A stretch of 64,000 bases of DNA from Prevotellaceae bacterium KH2P17 (GTDB lineage: Bacteria > Bacteroidota > Bacteroidia > Bacteroidales > Bacteroidaceae). The stretch lies in the NCBI GenBank assembly GCA_900199655.1, contig FZRE01000004.1, positions 62,001 through 126,000 on the forward strand, read 5' to 3'. Under the pieces are notes generated by a model that saw only the letters and a list, made by a program, of their open reading frames with translations, searched no databases and was not told where the DNA came from. This document shows, piece by piece, positions 44,372 to 53,432 of the stretch (positions are counted from its first letter, which is position 1; each line of letters starts with the position of its first letter). A program made the translations under genes and the position numbers.

Positions 44372-46585
44372 ATGAGAAGATTTTTTTTGTTGTTAGCCAC
44401 CGTTGGCTTGCTGGCCTTGCCGTTGCAGGCACAGCAAGCGAGAAAGAAAGTTGCCGTTGTCCTCTCGGGCGGAGGGGCCAAGGGCATGGCCCACATCGGT
44501 GCACTGAAAGTGATAGAACGGGCCGGCATTCCCGTTGACATCGTGACCGGAACCTCCATGGGCAGCATTATCGGAGGCCTCTATTCCATCGGTTACAACG
44601 CCAACTTGCTCGATTCGCTGGTCAGGGAGCAAGACTGGACCTTCCTGCTCTCCGACAAGACCGACGTGAGCAAGCAGAGCCTGAACGACCGCCGGAAACA
44701 AAACACCTATCTGCTCTCCAAGGACATCACCATCCGTCGCCACGTTTCGCCCGGCGGGGGCGGCTTCATCGTGGGCAAGAACCTCTCCAATCTCTTTGCA
44801 AGACTTACCGTAGGCTACCGCGACTCGATGGACTTTAACCGCCTGCCCATACCCTTTGCATGCGTTGCCACGAACATAGTAGACAACACGGAGTACGACT
44901 TCCACAGCGGTGTACTGGCCGAGGCGATGCGCACCAGCATGTCGATACCGGGCGTGTTTGCCCCCGTGAGGAAGGGCGACATGATGCTGGTAGACGGCGG
45001 ACTGCGCAACAACTACCCCGTAGACATTGCCCGCGCCATGGGCGCCGACGTGGTGATAGGCGTCACGGTGCAGGGTCCGCCCAAGACGGCCGACGACCTC
45101 AAGACGGCCGCAACGGTGCTGGGACAGATTGTAGACGTTAACTGTAAGAACAAGTACGAGGACAACATGCGCCAAACCGACGTGCTCATTCAGGCCAACA
45201 CCACCGGATACTCGGCCGCCAGCTTTACCCGTGTGGCCATTGATACGCTGATACGCCGCGGCGAGGAGGAAGCCATGAAGCACTGGGACGAGCTGATGGC
45301 GCTCAAGAAAGAACTGGGCCTGCCTGCCGGCTACCGTCCCGCTGCCCTGCAGCCTGCCACGGCCAACGAGCTGCCGGCACGCATGCGGCTCAACCGCATC
45401 ACCTTTACCGATGTTGACAAAGGCGACGAAGCCTTCCTGCGTTTTAAGTTCCGGCTGGCCAACAGAGACTCTGTAAGCGTGAAGGACATAGAGCACATCA
45501 TCGCCTCCATGCGCGTTGACCTGTACTATGACGATGCTGATTACGACATCCGGAGCCGCGGCAGCAGCTACGATGTTGACATTACGGCCCGCGGAAAGAA
45601 AACAAGTCAGGTGAACCTGGGCGTGAGATTCGACACCGAAGAGATGGTGGCACTGCAAACCAACGCAGGTTTCCACATCAAGGCTGCCATCCCCATCAAC
45701 GTTGAAGGTACGCTCCGGCTGGGCAAGCGCATCATGGGGCGAGCCGACTTCTCGCTTACGCCGGTGGCATTCAGCCGACTCACGCTGTCGTACATCTACC
45801 GCCACGACGACATTAACGTATATAACGGCGGCGACCGCGTTTACAACAACATCTACAACGAGCACAAGGTGCACCTCAACGTGGTAGACTTCAACATCCG
45901 GAACTTCAACTTCCACATAGGCGCACGCTTCGATTACTTCAACTTCAACGATGTTCTCATAGACCCGCATGTGCAGGATACCTTCGTGTCCGACCGCGAC
46001 GTGCACTTCATCAGCTACCATGCCAACGTGGAATACAACAGTGAGGACAAGTGGAACTTTCCCACCCGGGGAGCCAACTTCCAAGCTGGCTTCGGCTATT
46101 ATACCGACGATTTGGCCAACTACGGCAGCCATCTGGGCTTCAGCATCGTAAATGCAATGTGGCGGATGTCGTACGCACTCACCCGCCGAGCTACCCTGCA
46201 GCCCATGCTCTACGGGCGGTTGCTCTTCGGGGGCGGCATTCCCAACGTGAAGCGCAACGTCATTGGCGGCAACTGGTTCGACCACTACGTGGAGGGGCAG
46301 ATGCCCTTTGCCGGCGTGGGGCACATCGAGCAGACGGAAGACCAGTTCGTGGCACTGCAGCTGAAACTGCAGGAACGCATTACCGACAACAACTACATCA
46401 TAGCCAAAGTGGCTGCAGCACAGCATGCCGACAAGCTGCGCAACATCCTCGACCACGGCCCCATGATGGGCTACCAGATAGGTTACTACTACAACAGCAT
46501 CTTCGGTCCGCTGGGCGCTACGCTCGGCTATTCGTCAAAGACCAAGGAGCCGTACTTCTATATCAACCTGGGCTTCGAGTTCTGA
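44372..46585 (+). CDS. Patatin-like phospholipase fused to a BamA-like outer-membrane barrel
   Basis: 737 residues. A signal peptide (MRRFFLLLATVGLLALPLQA) precedes a patatin domain (about 26-300): oxyanion GGGAKGMAHIGAL, nucleophile Ser62 in GTSMG, catalytic Asp208 in LVDGG. Next comes a POTRA-like segment (about 340-425), then a beta-barrel (about 430-737) ending in the aromatic FEF, a usual outer-membrane assembly signal. The layout is that of type Vd autotransporter-like PlpD proteins. It is expected to be anchored in the outer membrane and cleave lipids; the substrate is unknown. Confidence 0.93.
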   Translation: MRRFFLLLATVGLLALPLQAQQARKKVAVVLSGGGAKGMAHIGALKVIERAGIPVDIVTGTSMGSIIGGLYSIGYNANLLDSLVREQDWTFLLSDKTDVSKQSLNDRRKQNTYLLSKDITIRRHVSPGGGGFIVGKNLSNLFARLTVGYRDSMDFNRLPIPFACVATNIVDNTEYDFHSGVLAEAMRTSMSIPGVFAPVRKGDMMLVDGGLRNNYPVDIARAMGADVVIGVTVQGPPKTADDLKTAATVLGQIVDVNCKNKYEDNMRQTDVLIQANTTGYSAASFTRVAIDTLIRRGEEEAMKHWDELMALKKELGLPAGYRPAALQPATANELPARMRLNRITFTDVDKGDEAFLRFKFRLANRDSVSVKDIEHIIASMRVDLYYDDADYDIRSRGSSYDVDITARGKKTSQVNLGVRFDTEEMVALQTNAGFHIKAAIPINVEGTLRLGKRIMGRADFSLTPVAFSRLTLSYIYRHDDINVYNGGDRVYNNIYNEHKVHLNVVDFNIRNFNFHIGARFDYFNFNDVLIDPHVQDTFVSDRDVHFISYHANVEYNSEDKWNFPTRGANFQAGFGYYTDDLANYGSHLGFSIVNAMWRMSYALTRRATLQPMLYGRLLFGGGIPNVKRNVIGGNWFDHYVEGQMPFAGVGHIEQTEDQFVALQLKLQERITDNNYIIAKVAAAQHADKLRNILDHGPMMGYQIGYYYNSIFGPLGATLGYSSKTKEPYFYINLGFEF

Positions 46586-46663
46586 GGCTTTTGCCGGCGG
46601 CGCGCGGCAGCCTTTCCGGGGGTGGCGGTGCGCCGCTTTTCGGGTGCCGGAGGATATGAGCAG

Positions 46664-46733
46664 GAACTTTCGACACTTGTCGCACGATTGTTTGACAAGT
46701 GTCACACGACTGTGCGACAAGTGTCGAAAGTTC
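46664..46733. repeat. 70-bp triple-core palindromic element, copy 4
   Basis: Terminal repeats GAACTTTC/GAAAGTTC and three cores (centres CT, AG, AG) at 22-bp spacing. This copy is in the convergent gap between the patatin and lipoprotein genes, 78 bases after the patatin stop. Confidence 0.92.
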
Positions 46734-46810
46734 CCGAAGCACCTCTTTAAGACTTCCGTTGCACGTTTACGGCACCCCCGCAGCCGGTCTTCAGCTACCT
46801 GCATGGACGC

Positions 46811-46856
46811 AGAAAGGCGTGCAACTGCCAATGAGTTGCACGCCTTTCTGTATGTT
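46811..46856. terminator. Strong hairpin terminator between convergent genes
   Basis: A 16-bp perfect stem: AGAAAGGCGTGCAACT at 46811-46826 and complement at 46834-46849, with a 7-base loop and a following TATGTTTT. It serves the patatin gene and perhaps the opposite lipoprotein gene. Confidence 0.8.
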
Positions 46857-46910
46857 TTCCGCTCGCTGCCGGCGCCGAGCGGGACTCGCCGGGCAGGTCT
46901 TGGAGCGGCG

Positions 46911-47726
46911 TTACTTGGTGGTTTCGGCCAGTGCCTTCTGCCTTAGCTGCTCGGCTATGCGGCGGGCCTTCACGTTTATATCCCTTACGTTGTCCTTGCG
47001 GTAGTAGCTGCGGCTCTCGCCGTCGGAGCTCAACACGAGCGAGTCGTTGCCCAGATAGTCAATGTCGCAGGTATCATTGCGGGGGTTCACGATGGTGTAG
47101 TTGCTGTTGTCTTTGTTCATCTTGATGTCGCCGCTGATGACAATGAGCTTGCCGTTCCATATCCGCCAGTTGGTGTAGAACAGCAGGCGGGGGTAGGTAA
47201 CGGGGCTGGCGTCCTCCAGCGAGGTCTGTTCGCTCACGTAGCCTACGCTCTGCGCGTTCCATTGTCGTTTGAGCCAGAAGCCGTATTCGCGCGGTATGAA
47301 GTAGATGTTGCGTACGGAGTCGGTGATTTCTATGTTGGCAGAGTCGCGCAACTGCGGCATCACCACGTAGCACCAGATGCCCTGCAGCTCGTCCAGGTCA
47401 ACCACCAGGCGGGCTACGCGCTTGTTATGCTGGTCTAAGACCACGCCAATCCAGTCGCCTACTTTCATCTTGCCGAGCACCTTTCCGTTGCGCTTGGCGG
47501 CTATGATGTTGTAGGTCACGGGGTCGCTTCCGTCTTGTGGCAGCAGCACAACCACAGAGTCAGTACAGCCCTCGCAGGCCAGTCCGTAGATTGTACTGTC
47601 GCCCTTGAGCGGCTGCTCTTCATCCTGTGCTTCGGTTTTTGAGCCCAGGTGAACGTCGTTCTTCTTGCCGCAGGCGGCAAAGAGGAGTGAGAACAGGGTG
47701 AAGGTGATGAGGAGATATGGTTTCAT
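46911..47726 (-). CDS. Predicted lipoprotein of unknown function
   Basis: 271 residues from MKPYLLITFTLFSLLFAACG at 47726, with lipidated Cys19; an in-frame Met at 47780 is upstream of the signal peptide and is discarded. The Cys is followed by GKKNDV, so no acidic export run. A middle segment KMKVGDWIGVVLDQHNKR and later TNWRIWNGKLIVISGD suggest a beta-barrel or lipocalin-like fold, but no family is certain. It has its own promoter at 47746-47775, divergent from the carboxyltransferase gene. Confidence 0.8.
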   Translation of the reverse strand: MKPYLLITFTLFSLLFAACGKKNDVHLGSKTEAQDEEQPLKGDSTIYGLACEGCTDSVVVLLPQDGSDPVTYNIIAAKRNGKVLGKMKVGDWIGVVLDQHNKRVARLVVDLDELQGIWCYVVMPQLRDSANIEITDSVRNIYFIPREYGFWLKRQWNAQSVGYVSEQTSLEDASPVTYPRLLFYTNWRIWNGKLIVISGDIKMNKDNSNYTIVNPRNDTCDIDYLGNDSLVLSSDGESRSYYRKDNVRDINVKARRIAEQLRQKALAETTK

Positions 47727-47745
47727 ATACGCACTGTTTTGCCTG

Positions 47746-47775
47746 CAAAGATAGTTATAAATCATAAAAAAACAA
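47746..47775 (-). promoter_or_regulatory. Promoter of the leftward lipoprotein gene
   Basis: On the minus strand: TTG (47775-47773), a 19-base spacer and TATCTTTG (47753-47746), 20 bases before the ATG at 47726. A rightward -7-like TAAATTTG lies at 47807-47814 for the opposite gene. Confidence 0.7.
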
Positions 47776-47868
47776 TTCAATAAGGTGTAAATTGATAATT
47801 TTTATCTAAATTTGCACCTTGATATAAGACCGCTGTCCGAGGGCGGTCGAAGCATTATATTACGCAAT

Positions 47869-49659
47869 ATGAATCAAGAAAATATGAAGAAGAGAATCCA
47901 ATTCAGTCTCCTTTACCGAGACATGTGGCAGAGTTCGGGTAAGTTCCAGCCACGTAAGGACCAGTTGGAGCGCATAGCCCCGGTCATTATCGACATGGGT
48001 TGCTTTGCCCGTGTAGAGACTAACGGCGGCGCCTTTGAGCAGGTTAACCTGCTTGCAGGCGAGAACCCCAACGACGCGGTGCGTGCTTTCTGCAAGCCGT
48101 TCAACGAGGCCGGCATCAAGACCCACATGCTGGACCGCGGCCTGAACGCGCTCCGCATGTATCCTGTTCCTGACGATGTGCGCCGCATGATGTACCGGGT
48201 AAAGCACGCGCAGGGCGTGGATATTCCCCGCATCTTCGACGGGCTGAACGATATCCGCAACATTGCGCCCTCCATCAAGTGGGCCAAGGAGGCCGGCATG
48301 ACGCCGCAGGGAGCACTCTGTATCACCACTTCGCCGGTACATACGCTGGAGTATTACTGCAAGTTAGCTGACGAGGAAGTAGCTGCCGGAGCCGAGGAAA
48401 TCTGCCTGAAGGATATGGCCGGCATCGGCCAGCCTGCTTTCTTGGGCGAGCTAACCAGAATGATAAAGGAGAAACATCCCGACATCATCCTCGAATATCA
48501 CGGCCATTCAGGCCCCGGCCTGTCGATGGCATCCATGCTCGAGGTGGCCAAGAACGGCATCGACATCATCGACACGGCCATCGAACCGCTGTCGTGGGGC
48601 AAGGTGCATCCCGACGTTATCTCCGTGCAGAGCATGCTGAAGCACGCCGGCTTCGATGTTCCCGACATCAACATGGACGCCTACATGAAGGCCCGCGCGC
48701 TCACTCAGGAGTTCATAGACGAGTGGTTGGGCTACTTCATCAACCCGCAGAACAAGATTATGAGTTCGCTGCTGCTTGGCTGCGGACTGCCCGGAGGCAT
48801 GATGGGCTCCATGATGTCCGACCTGGGTGGCATCCGCAGCACCATCAACAACCTGCGTAAGAAGAAAGGAGAGCCCGAACTTTCCGTCGACGATATACTC
48901 ATCAAGCTCTTCGACGAGGTGGCTTACGTTTGGCCACGGGTAGGTTATCCACCACTGGTAACGCCGTTCTCGCAGTACACCAAAAACATCGCGCTCATGA
49001 ACTTGCTGACAATAGAGCAGGGCAAGGGCCGTTTCGTGATGATGGATGACTCCATGTGGGGCATGATTCTTGGCAAGTCGGGCCGCATACCCGGCGAGAT
49101 TGCACCCGAACTGAAGGAGTTGGCCAAGCAGAAAGGCCTCGAGTTTACCGATGCCGACCCGCATACGCTGCTGCCCGACGCACTCGACGACTTCAAGAAA
49201 GAAATGGACGAGAACGGCTGGGAGTATGGAAAAGACGACGAAGAGCTCTTCGAACTGGCCATGCACCCGGAGCAGTACCGCAACTACAAGAGCGGACAGG
49301 CCAAGAAGAACTTCCTCTCCGACCTGCAGGCAGCTAAGGATGCCAAGCTCGGAAGCAAGCTCTCGCCCGAGCAGATGGCCGAGTTCAAGCACGCCAAGGC
49401 CGACGCCGTGGCCGCTCCCTTGCGCGGACAGCTGTTCTGGGAGTTCCAGGGCGACGGAGAAGCAGCTCCCGCTCAGGAGCCTTTCATCGGCAAGGAATAC
49501 AAGGAGGGCGATGTGTTCTGCTACATCCAGGCTCCCTGGGGCGAGTTTGTCTCGGTACCTGCAGCCCTCGGAGGCAAGCTCGTTGAGGTTGCTGCCAAGC
49601 AGGGTTCAAAGGTGCGCAAGGGCGATGTGCTCGCTTACATAGAAAGAAACGAAGCCTGA
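47869..49659 (+). CDS. Carboxyltransferase (oxaloacetate decarboxylase alpha/PycB-like) lacking a biotin site
   Basis: 596 residues from the ATG at 47869; MKKRIQF at 47884 is an alternative start. The DRE-TIM barrel resembles the carboxyltransferase half of oxaloacetate decarboxylase, pyruvate carboxylase and transcarboxylase 5S: DMGCFARVETNGGAFEQV (about 33-50), the Lys in EEICLKDMAGIG, and metal His pair in LEYHGHSGPG. The C-terminal lipoyl-like domain is present, but where biotin carriers have EAMK it reads IQAPWGEF (about 553-560) with no Lys. A separate biotin carrier would be needed. Confidence 0.9.
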   Translation: MNQENMKKRIQFSLLYRDMWQSSGKFQPRKDQLERIAPVIIDMGCFARVETNGGAFEQVNLLAGENPNDAVRAFCKPFNEAGIKTHMLDRGLNALRMYPVPDDVRRMMYRVKHAQGVDIPRIFDGLNDIRNIAPSIKWAKEAGMTPQGALCITTSPVHTLEYYCKLADEEVAAGAEEICLKDMAGIGQPAFLGELTRMIKEKHPDIILEYHGHSGPGLSMASMLEVAKNGIDIIDTAIEPLSWGKVHPDVISVQSMLKHAGFDVPDINMDAYMKARALTQEFIDEWLGYFINPQNKIMSSLLLGCGLPGGMMGSMMSDLGGIRSTINNLRKKKGEPELSVDDILIKLFDEVAYVWPRVGYPPLVTPFSQYTKNIALMNLLTIEQGKGRFVMMDDSMWGMILGKSGRIPGEIAPELKELAKQKGLEFTDADPHTLLPDALDDFKKEMDENGWEYGKDDEELFELAMHPEQYRNYKSGQAKKNFLSDLQAAKDAKLGSKLSPEQMAEFKHAKADAVAAPLRGQLFWEFQGDGEAAPAQEPFIGKEYKEGDVFCYIQAPWGEFVSVPAALGGKLVEVAAKQGSKVRKGDVLAYIERNEA

Positions 49660-49703
49660 GAACGTCTCCCCCAACGGGAGCGAACATAAAGAAGTCTTGC
49701 ACA

Positions 49704-50285
49704 ATGAACAAGATACGTGAGTCTAACCATCAGTCTTCTTTCATGGAAGGGATGGTTAGACTTATTATTGACAAATACTATCCGGAGGACAACGAGCTTC
49801 GACGCATCCTCCTTACCCATAGCCAATCTGTAACGCGTAGGGCGTTGCAGATTGTTTCTTTTCATCCGGAACTGAAGCTGGACAGGCAGTTCATTACCGA
49901 AGCTGCCATGCTGCATGACATCGGAATCGTGCGATGCAACGCCCCGTCCATCTGCTGTTACGGTACCGAACCCTACCTTTGCCACGGCCGGTTGGGAGCA
50001 GAAATGCTGCGGGCAGAGGGCTATGAGCGCCATGCCCGGGTGTGCGAGCGGCACACGGGGGCCGGACTTACGGCGGCGGAAATCATCAGCCAGAACCTGC
50101 CTTTGCCGCATCAGGACTTCCTGCCCGAAACTTTGGAGGAGCAGGTCATCTGCTACGCCGACAAATTTTACAGCAAAACACGCCTCGATAAAGAGAAAAC
50201 AATAGCCTCGGCAGAACGCAGTCTGGCCAAGTTCGGTGCCGACGGACTACAGCGTTTCCGCCATTGGGAGACGTTGTTTGAATAA
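49704..50285 (+). CDS. HD-domain metal-dependent phosphohydrolase
   Basis: 193 residues. HD-fold ligands are in place: His39 in LLTHSQSV, the His71-Asp72 pair in AAMLHDIGIV, His94 and His117 in the middle (YLCHGRLGAE and CERHTGAGLT), and an Asp in YADKFYSKT near 162. The substrate could be a nucleotide or cyclic nucleotide, but this cannot be read from the sequence. Cytosolic, with no signal sequence. It lies 44 bases after the carboxyltransferase gene and 62 before lptD. Confidence 0.92.
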   Translation: MNKIRESNHQSSFMEGMVRLIIDKYYPEDNELRRILLTHSQSVTRRALQIVSFHPELKLDRQFITEAAMLHDIGIVRCNAPSICCYGTEPYLCHGRLGAEMLRAEGYERHARVCERHTGAGLTAAEIISQNLPLPHQDFLPETLEEQVICYADKFYSKTRLDKEKTIASAERSLAKFGADGLQRFRHWETLFE

Positions 50286-50330
50286 TACGTTAAAATTGCT
50301 CAAACGCTCTTACATTCATCTTTATTTCTT

Positions 50331-50338
50331 TACCTTTG
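50331..50338 (+). promoter_or_regulatory. -7 box TACCTTTG of lptD
   Basis: TACCTTTG at 50331-50338 ends nine bases before the ATG at 50348. It contains the TTG codon at 50336 that would otherwise start the frame, so the ATG is preferred. No consensus -33 was found. Confidence 0.55.
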
Positions 50339-50347
50339 CAAATTACA

Positions 50348-53170
50348 ATGAGACGGAGAACGATTATAGCAGTGTTTCTGTTTGCCTTCATGTTTGTGAT
50401 GGCCAATGACAACATGCCCGTGTTCAGGAAAAAGAACAAGACAGTTGTCAGTAACGATACCATTGCCATAAACGATACCACCATCCGTGCGGCCGGCAAC
50501 TTGCCCGATACCACGAAGATGGACTCCTTGCAGCTTGCCATATACCACCACAACAAAGTCATAGACGACTCTATCAGGTTGGATTCCATCAACAGGAAGA
50601 AGTCCAACGGCCTCGAGGCGCCCATCCACTACGTAGCTCAGGACTCCATGGTCTACGATGCCACGAGCAAGACAGCACACCTCTACGGCTCTGCCAAGGT
50701 TGACTACGAGAACATGAACCTGACCAGCGACAGGATTTACATGAGCCTTGACAGCAACCTGGTGCATGCAACGGGCACGCCGGACTCTACGGAGAAGGGC
50801 GGCGTAAGGAACAAACCGAAGTTCAAAATGGGCCAGGACGAGTACGAGAGCGACAAGATGTCGTTCAATTTCAAGACCAAGAAAGGCTTTATCAACAACG
50901 TCTATACGGCGCAGGAAGAAGGTTTCCTGACCAGCGAGCGTTCCAAACGCGACTCTTCCGGCGTCATCTACCTGCAGCACGGACGCTATACAACCTGCGA
51001 TGAGGAGCATCCCGACTTCTATATTGCCCTATCCCGGGCCAAGGTGAGGCCAGGTAAGGATGTGGTGTTCGGCCCGGCCTACCTGGTTGTAGCCGATGTT
51101 CCGCTGCCGTTGGCCATTCCTTACGGCTTCTTCCCCTTTACTAAAAGCTACTCCAGCGGCTTCATCATGCCCTCGTACGGCGATGAGCAGGCCCGCGGCT
51201 TCTATCTCCGAGACGGCGGATACTACTTTGCCATGAGCGACAAGTGGGACCTCAAGCTGCTCGGCGAAATCTATACAAAGGGCTCGTGGGGCATCTCCGC
51301 CGCCTCCAACTACCACAAGCGTTACCGTTACAGCGGCTCTTTCCTCTTCAGTTTCCAGGACACCAGGACAGGCGACAAGGGCCTTCCGGACTACAGCCGG
51401 CAGAAGAGTTTCAAGGTGCAGTGGAGCCACCGGCAGGACACCAAGGCCAACCCGTTCAGCTCGTTGTCGGCAAGCGTGAACTTTGCCTCGTCCAGTTATG
51501 AGCGCAACAACCTCAATAGCATGTACAACCCGCAGACACTTACGCAGAGCACCCGCACCTCTTCCGTAAGCTGGAGCACTACTTTCTCGAGCATCGGCAT
51601 GACGCTGAGCAGCACGGCCAACCTGAGTCAGAACATGCGCGACTCGTCTATCGCCATGACGTTGCCCGACCTCAACATCTCCATCAGCCGCTTCTATCCT
51701 TTCCGCCGCCGCACGATGGTGGGCAAGGAGCGCTGGTACGAGAAGATTTCCATGAGCTACACGGGTCACATACAGAACTCTATCAATACGAAGGAGGACA
51801 AACTCCTGCACTCAAACTTAGTGAAGGACTGGCGCAACGGATGGCAGCACAACATCCCCATCAGCGGCAACTTCACCCTCTTTAACTACATTAACGTGAG
51901 CCCCTCGTTCAATTTTACCGACCGCATGTACTCGCAGAAGGTGATGCGGTCATGGGACGCGGCCGCTCAACACGAAGTTGCAGACACCACCTACGGCTTC
52001 CACAACGTGTACGACTGGAACCTGAGCATGAGCGCCAGCACCAAGTTGTACGGCTTCTGGACGCCCAGCCGCAAGCTCTTCGGCGACAAGATACAGGCCA
52101 TCCGGCATGTCATTACGCCGCAGGTATCGTTCAGTTACGCGCCCGACTTTGGCGCCTCGCGCTACGGCTACTATGACAGCTACCAGCGTACCAATGCCGA
52201 CGGCACCGTTGAGCTGGTGCAATATTCGCCCTATCGCGACGCTCTGTACGGCGTGCCGGGCGTAGGCAAGTCGGAGAACATTTCGTGGAGCGTGTCCAAC
52301 AACATCGAGATGAAGGTCAAGAGCGACAAAGACTCTACCGGGTTCCGTAAAATCAGCATCATTGACGAGCTGGGTGCACGCATGAGCTACAATGCAGCAG
52401 CCAAGGTGCGCCGCTGGAGCGACCTGCAGATGAGCATCCGCCTGAAGTGGTGGAAGAACTATACCTTCAACATGAATGCCGTGTTTGCCACCTACGCCTA
52501 CGAACTCAACAAGGACGGCGTGCCCGTAGTAGGAACCCACACCGAGTGGGGCAAGGGCCGCTTCGGCCGCTTCCAGGGCATGTCACAGAACTTCTCGTTC
52601 ACCTTGAACCCCGAAACACTGCGTAAATGGTTCGGCCACAGCGACGAAGAAGAGGACGAGCGGAAGAACAACGACGAAGAAGGAATAGACACGAACATAG
52701 AGAGCAACGTGGATGAGGACATGATAGAGGGACAGCGGGGAGCCAAGAAAAAGGACTCCGGCAAGACCGAAACCGACCACGACGGCTACATGAAGTTCTC
52801 CATGCCGTGGTCTCTGACCATTGGCTACGGCATCACCATGCGCGAAAATCAGGACGTCAAGAAGTTCAACTACAAGACCATGCGCTACCCCTACAAGTTC
52901 TCGCAGACGCTGAACGTGAGCGGAAACGTGCGCATCAGCGACGGGTGGAACATCAGCTTCTCATCGGGCTACGACTTCGAGAACCACTCCATGAGCATGA
53001 CCACGGCCTCGCTGCAGCGCGACCTGCACTGTTTCAACATGAGCTGCCAGGTAGTTCTGGCCCCGTACACAAGCTACAACTTCACCTTCCGCTGCAATGC
53101 CAGCACCCTGACCGATGCACTGAAGTACGACAAGCGCAGCGGCTACAGCAACGCCGTGCAGTGGTACTAA
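50348..53170 (+). CDS. lptD: LPS-assembly protein LptD
   Basis: 940 residues from MRRRTIIAVFLFAFMFVMAN at 50348. A signal sequence precedes a periplasmic OstA/LptA-like jelly-roll domain (about 80-190, HYVAQDSMVYDATSKTAHLY, LYGSAKVDYENMNLTSDRIY), then a long beta-barrel with LptD features (PLAIPYGFFPFTKSYSSGF near 255). LptD inserts lipopolysaccharide into the outer leaflet. Barrel residues about 764-812 form an acidic, low-complexity insert (DEEEDERKNNDEEG, then KKKDSGKTETDHD). It ends in NAVQWY, an aromatic terminus. Confidence 0.9.
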   Translation: MRRRTIIAVFLFAFMFVMANDNMPVFRKKNKTVVSNDTIAINDTTIRAAGNLPDTTKMDSLQLAIYHHNKVIDDSIRLDSINRKKSNGLEAPIHYVAQDSMVYDATSKTAHLYGSAKVDYENMNLTSDRIYMSLDSNLVHATGTPDSTEKGGVRNKPKFKMGQDEYESDKMSFNFKTKKGFINNVYTAQEEGFLTSERSKRDSSGVIYLQHGRYTTCDEEHPDFYIALSRAKVRPGKDVVFGPAYLVVADVPLPLAIPYGFFPFTKSYSSGFIMPSYGDEQARGFYLRDGGYYFAMSDKWDLKLLGEIYTKGSWGISAASNYHKRYRYSGSFLFSFQDTRTGDKGLPDYSRQKSFKVQWSHRQDTKANPFSSLSASVNFASSSYERNNLNSMYNPQTLTQSTRTSSVSWSTTFSSIGMTLSSTANLSQNMRDSSIAMTLPDLNISISRFYPFRRRTMVGKERWYEKISMSYTGHIQNSINTKEDKLLHSNLVKDWRNGWQHNIPISGNFTLFNYINVSPSFNFTDRMYSQKVMRSWDAAAQHEVADTTYGFHNVYDWNLSMSASTKLYGFWTPSRKLFGDKIQAIRHVITPQVSFSYAPDFGASRYGYYDSYQRTNADGTVELVQYSPYRDALYGVPGVGKSENISWSVSNNIEMKVKSDKDSTGFRKISIIDELGARMSYNAAAKVRRWSDLQMSIRLKWWKNYTFNMNAVFATYAYELNKDGVPVVGTHTEWGKGRFGRFQGMSQNFSFTLNPETLRKWFGHSDEEEDERKNNDEEGIDTNIESNVDEDMIEGQRGAKKKDSGKTETDHDGYMKFSMPWSLTIGYGITMRENQDVKKFNYKTMRYPYKFSQTLNVSGNVRISDGWNISFSSGYDFENHSMSMTTASLQRDLHCFNMSCQVVLAPYTSYNFTFRCNASTLTDALKYDKRSGYSNAVQWY

Positions 53171-53183
53171 CCGCACGAGGTGG

Positions 53184-53224
53184 CATTCAACGCTGCCGAA
53201 GCTATGGTTCAACGGCGTTGAATG
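53184..53224. repeat. Inverted repeat after lptD
   Basis: CATTCAACGC at 53184-53193 and GCGTTGAATG at 53215-53224, 21-base loop holding TTCAACGG. No T-run follows, so it may be a weak terminator or a member of the CTTCAAGG-type palindromes at 38866-38960. Confidence 0.6.
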
Positions 53225-53256
53225 ATGTGTTCGGCGGGCTTGTTTGTATGCTCCGC

Positions 53257-53326
53257 GAACTTTCGACAAGTGTCGCACGATTATTCGACACTTGTCGCAC
53301 GATTGTTAGACAGGTGTCAAAAGTTC
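53257..53326. repeat. 70-bp triple-core palindromic element, copy 5
   Basis: Terminal repeats GAACTTTC/AAAAGTTC and three cores (centres AG, CT, GG) at 22-bp spacing, between the co-directional lptD and MalY-like genes. Confidence 0.92.
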
Positions 53327-53328
53327 GC

Positions 53329-53386
53329 GGGTGATGGGTGTTGGGGTGATAGGTGATGGGTGTTAGGTGATGGGTGATGAACTGCG
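53329..53386. repeat. G-rich GGTGATGGGTGTT repeats
   Basis: A degenerate tandem repeat with five runs of three or more G at 53329, 53336, 53343, 53358 and 53372. The first four could form a G-quadruplex on the plus strand with loops of 4, 4 and 11. It lies 40-100 bases before the MalY-like start. Confidence 0.6.
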
Positions 53387-53432
53387 AGCTGCAAATTTAC
53401 ATGGAAGAGAGACAAGAAAACACAATAATAGC

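Noticed and set aside
44393..46456. A 687-codon open frame on the minus strand opposite the patatin/barrel gene
   Set aside because: It mirrors a well-supported gene, has no ribosome site or promoter, and its composition is the shadow expected from G+C-rich third positions.
53257..53326. 70-bp elements as intrinsic terminators
   Set aside because: They lack T-runs, and three of six copies lie in divergent gaps where no gene ends.
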